A stretch of DNA of 5,731 nucleotides from Desulfonema limicola (lineage in GTDB: Bacteria; Desulfobacterota; Desulfobacteria; Desulfobacterales; DYRC01). The notes under the pieces were generated by a model. It did not search any database, was not told the origin of the DNA, and worked only from the letters and a program-made list of their open reading frames with translations. The DNA lies in assembly GCA_020718925.1 (NCBI GenBank), contig DYRC01000265.1:1-5731 (forward strand), written 5' to 3'. Below are positions 5,439-5,731 of this stretch, in pieces. The position numbers and the translations under genes were made by a program. Numbering within the stretch: the first letter of the stretch is position 1; every line of letters starts with the position of its first letter.

Positions 5439-5731
5439 ATGAAAATTTTCATCAGCTACGCCAGAGAAGATATTGAGACAGCACGAAAGCTCATGGCAGA
5501 CCTTGAAAAAGCCGGAATAAAAACTTGGCTGGACAAGGAAGATTTGCTGCCGGGTCAGAAGTGGAGGACGATCATCAGCAAAGAAATCAGAGAATGTTCC
5601 CATTTTCTGGCAGTGCTGTCTTCAAAATCCCTTTCAACACGGGGCTTTGTTCAGAAAGAACTCAAAATGGCTTTGGATATGCTCAACGAATTTCCCGATG
5701 ATGAAATTTTTGTCATCCCTGTCCGCATTGA
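5439..5731 (+). CDS. TIR-domain protein, N-terminal part (runs off the window)
   Basis: The first 97 residues are visible; the gene continues beyond the window. They form most of a TIR domain of the TIR_2 type: strand A KIFISYARED (2-11), the alpha-A helix, the BB-loop area WLDKEDLLPGQ (30-40), then FLAVLSSKSLSTRGFVQKEL (56-75) and a late strand DEIFVIPVRI (88-97). Glu74 in RGFVQKEL aligns with the catalytic glutamate of NAD-cleaving TIR domains (the SARM1 WVHKEI glutamate), so NADase or cyclic-ADP-ribose-type signalling is a reasonable inference. Bacterial TIR proteins usually act in abortive-infection phage defence and carry a C-terminal sensor or partner domain, which is not visible here. 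I chose the ATG at 5439 because the domain starts there directly; a GTG at 5400 would add 13 residues and overlaps the predicted -10. It has its own promoter and sits beside a decayed antitoxin, as in accessory regions. Confidence 0.88.
   Translation, partial: MKIFISYAREDIETARKLMADLEKAGIKTWLDKEDLLPGQKWRTIISKEIRECSHFLAVLSSKSLSTRGFVQKELKMALDMLNEFPDDEIFVIPVRI

Noticed and set aside
1..5731. CRISPR array, tRNA, rRNA, insertion sequence or attachment site
   Set aside because: No regularly spaced repeats, cloverleaf, transposase or integrase motif, or long flanking repeat was seen on reading both strands.

Overview
The window looks like a stretch of bacterial core chromosome that meets an accessory edge on its right side. 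Nearly all coding capacity to position 5116 is one tightly packed plus-strand operon. In order it holds a small basic protein with a Rho N-terminal-type domain, a HAD-family 5'(3')-deoxyribonucleotidase-like hydrolase, the HslV peptidase, the HslU ATPase, a MurJ/MviN-type lipid flippase, and a glyoxalase/methylmalonyl-CoA-epimerase-like VOC protein. Neighbouring genes are 2-5 bases apart or overlap by 4 bases. The moderately AT-rich base use, the HslV N-terminal style (a short propeptide ending FHG before the catalytic Thr-Thr) and the HslVU gene company suggest an anaerobic delta-proteobacterium (Desulfobacterota). That assignment is an inference from protein style; no marker in the window proves it.

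Positions 1-157 are regulatory. A perfect 12-bp GC-containing hairpin with a T-rich tail (21-60) ends an upstream unit that lies outside the window. It is followed at once by a consensus TTGACA -35 box (62-67) and a plausible -10. A short GGGG/CCCC hairpin with six T's (109-128) then lies in the predicted leader, just before a strong AAAGGAG ribosome site that fixes the first start at 158.

Positions 158-5116 are the operon. HslV and HslU together form the two-component ATP-dependent HslVU protease: HslU unfolds substrates and HslV degrades them. Both have all the key residues that can be checked by eye. The MurJ-like flippase has the 14-helix family look but lacks several charged residues known to matter in E. 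coli MurJ. The two leading genes and the VOC gene have no obvious biochemical link to proteolysis, so their co-transcription is mainly a synteny observation.

Positions 5117-5438 (322 bases) hold no intact gene. There is a weak AT hairpin after the VOC gene, a minus-strand remnant of a HigA-like antitoxin (second half of its HTH domain plus C-terminus, with a one-base frameshift and no visible toxin partner), and a predicted promoter firing rightward.

Positions 5439-5731 begin a plus-strand gene whose product starts with a TIR domain carrying the predicted catalytic glutamate of TIR NADases. It runs off the window. Together with the decayed antitoxin it suggests that the right edge is where a mobile or defence region begins. 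This is the best place to look for an undescribed system, but the effector or sensor part of the TIR protein and its partners are not visible here.
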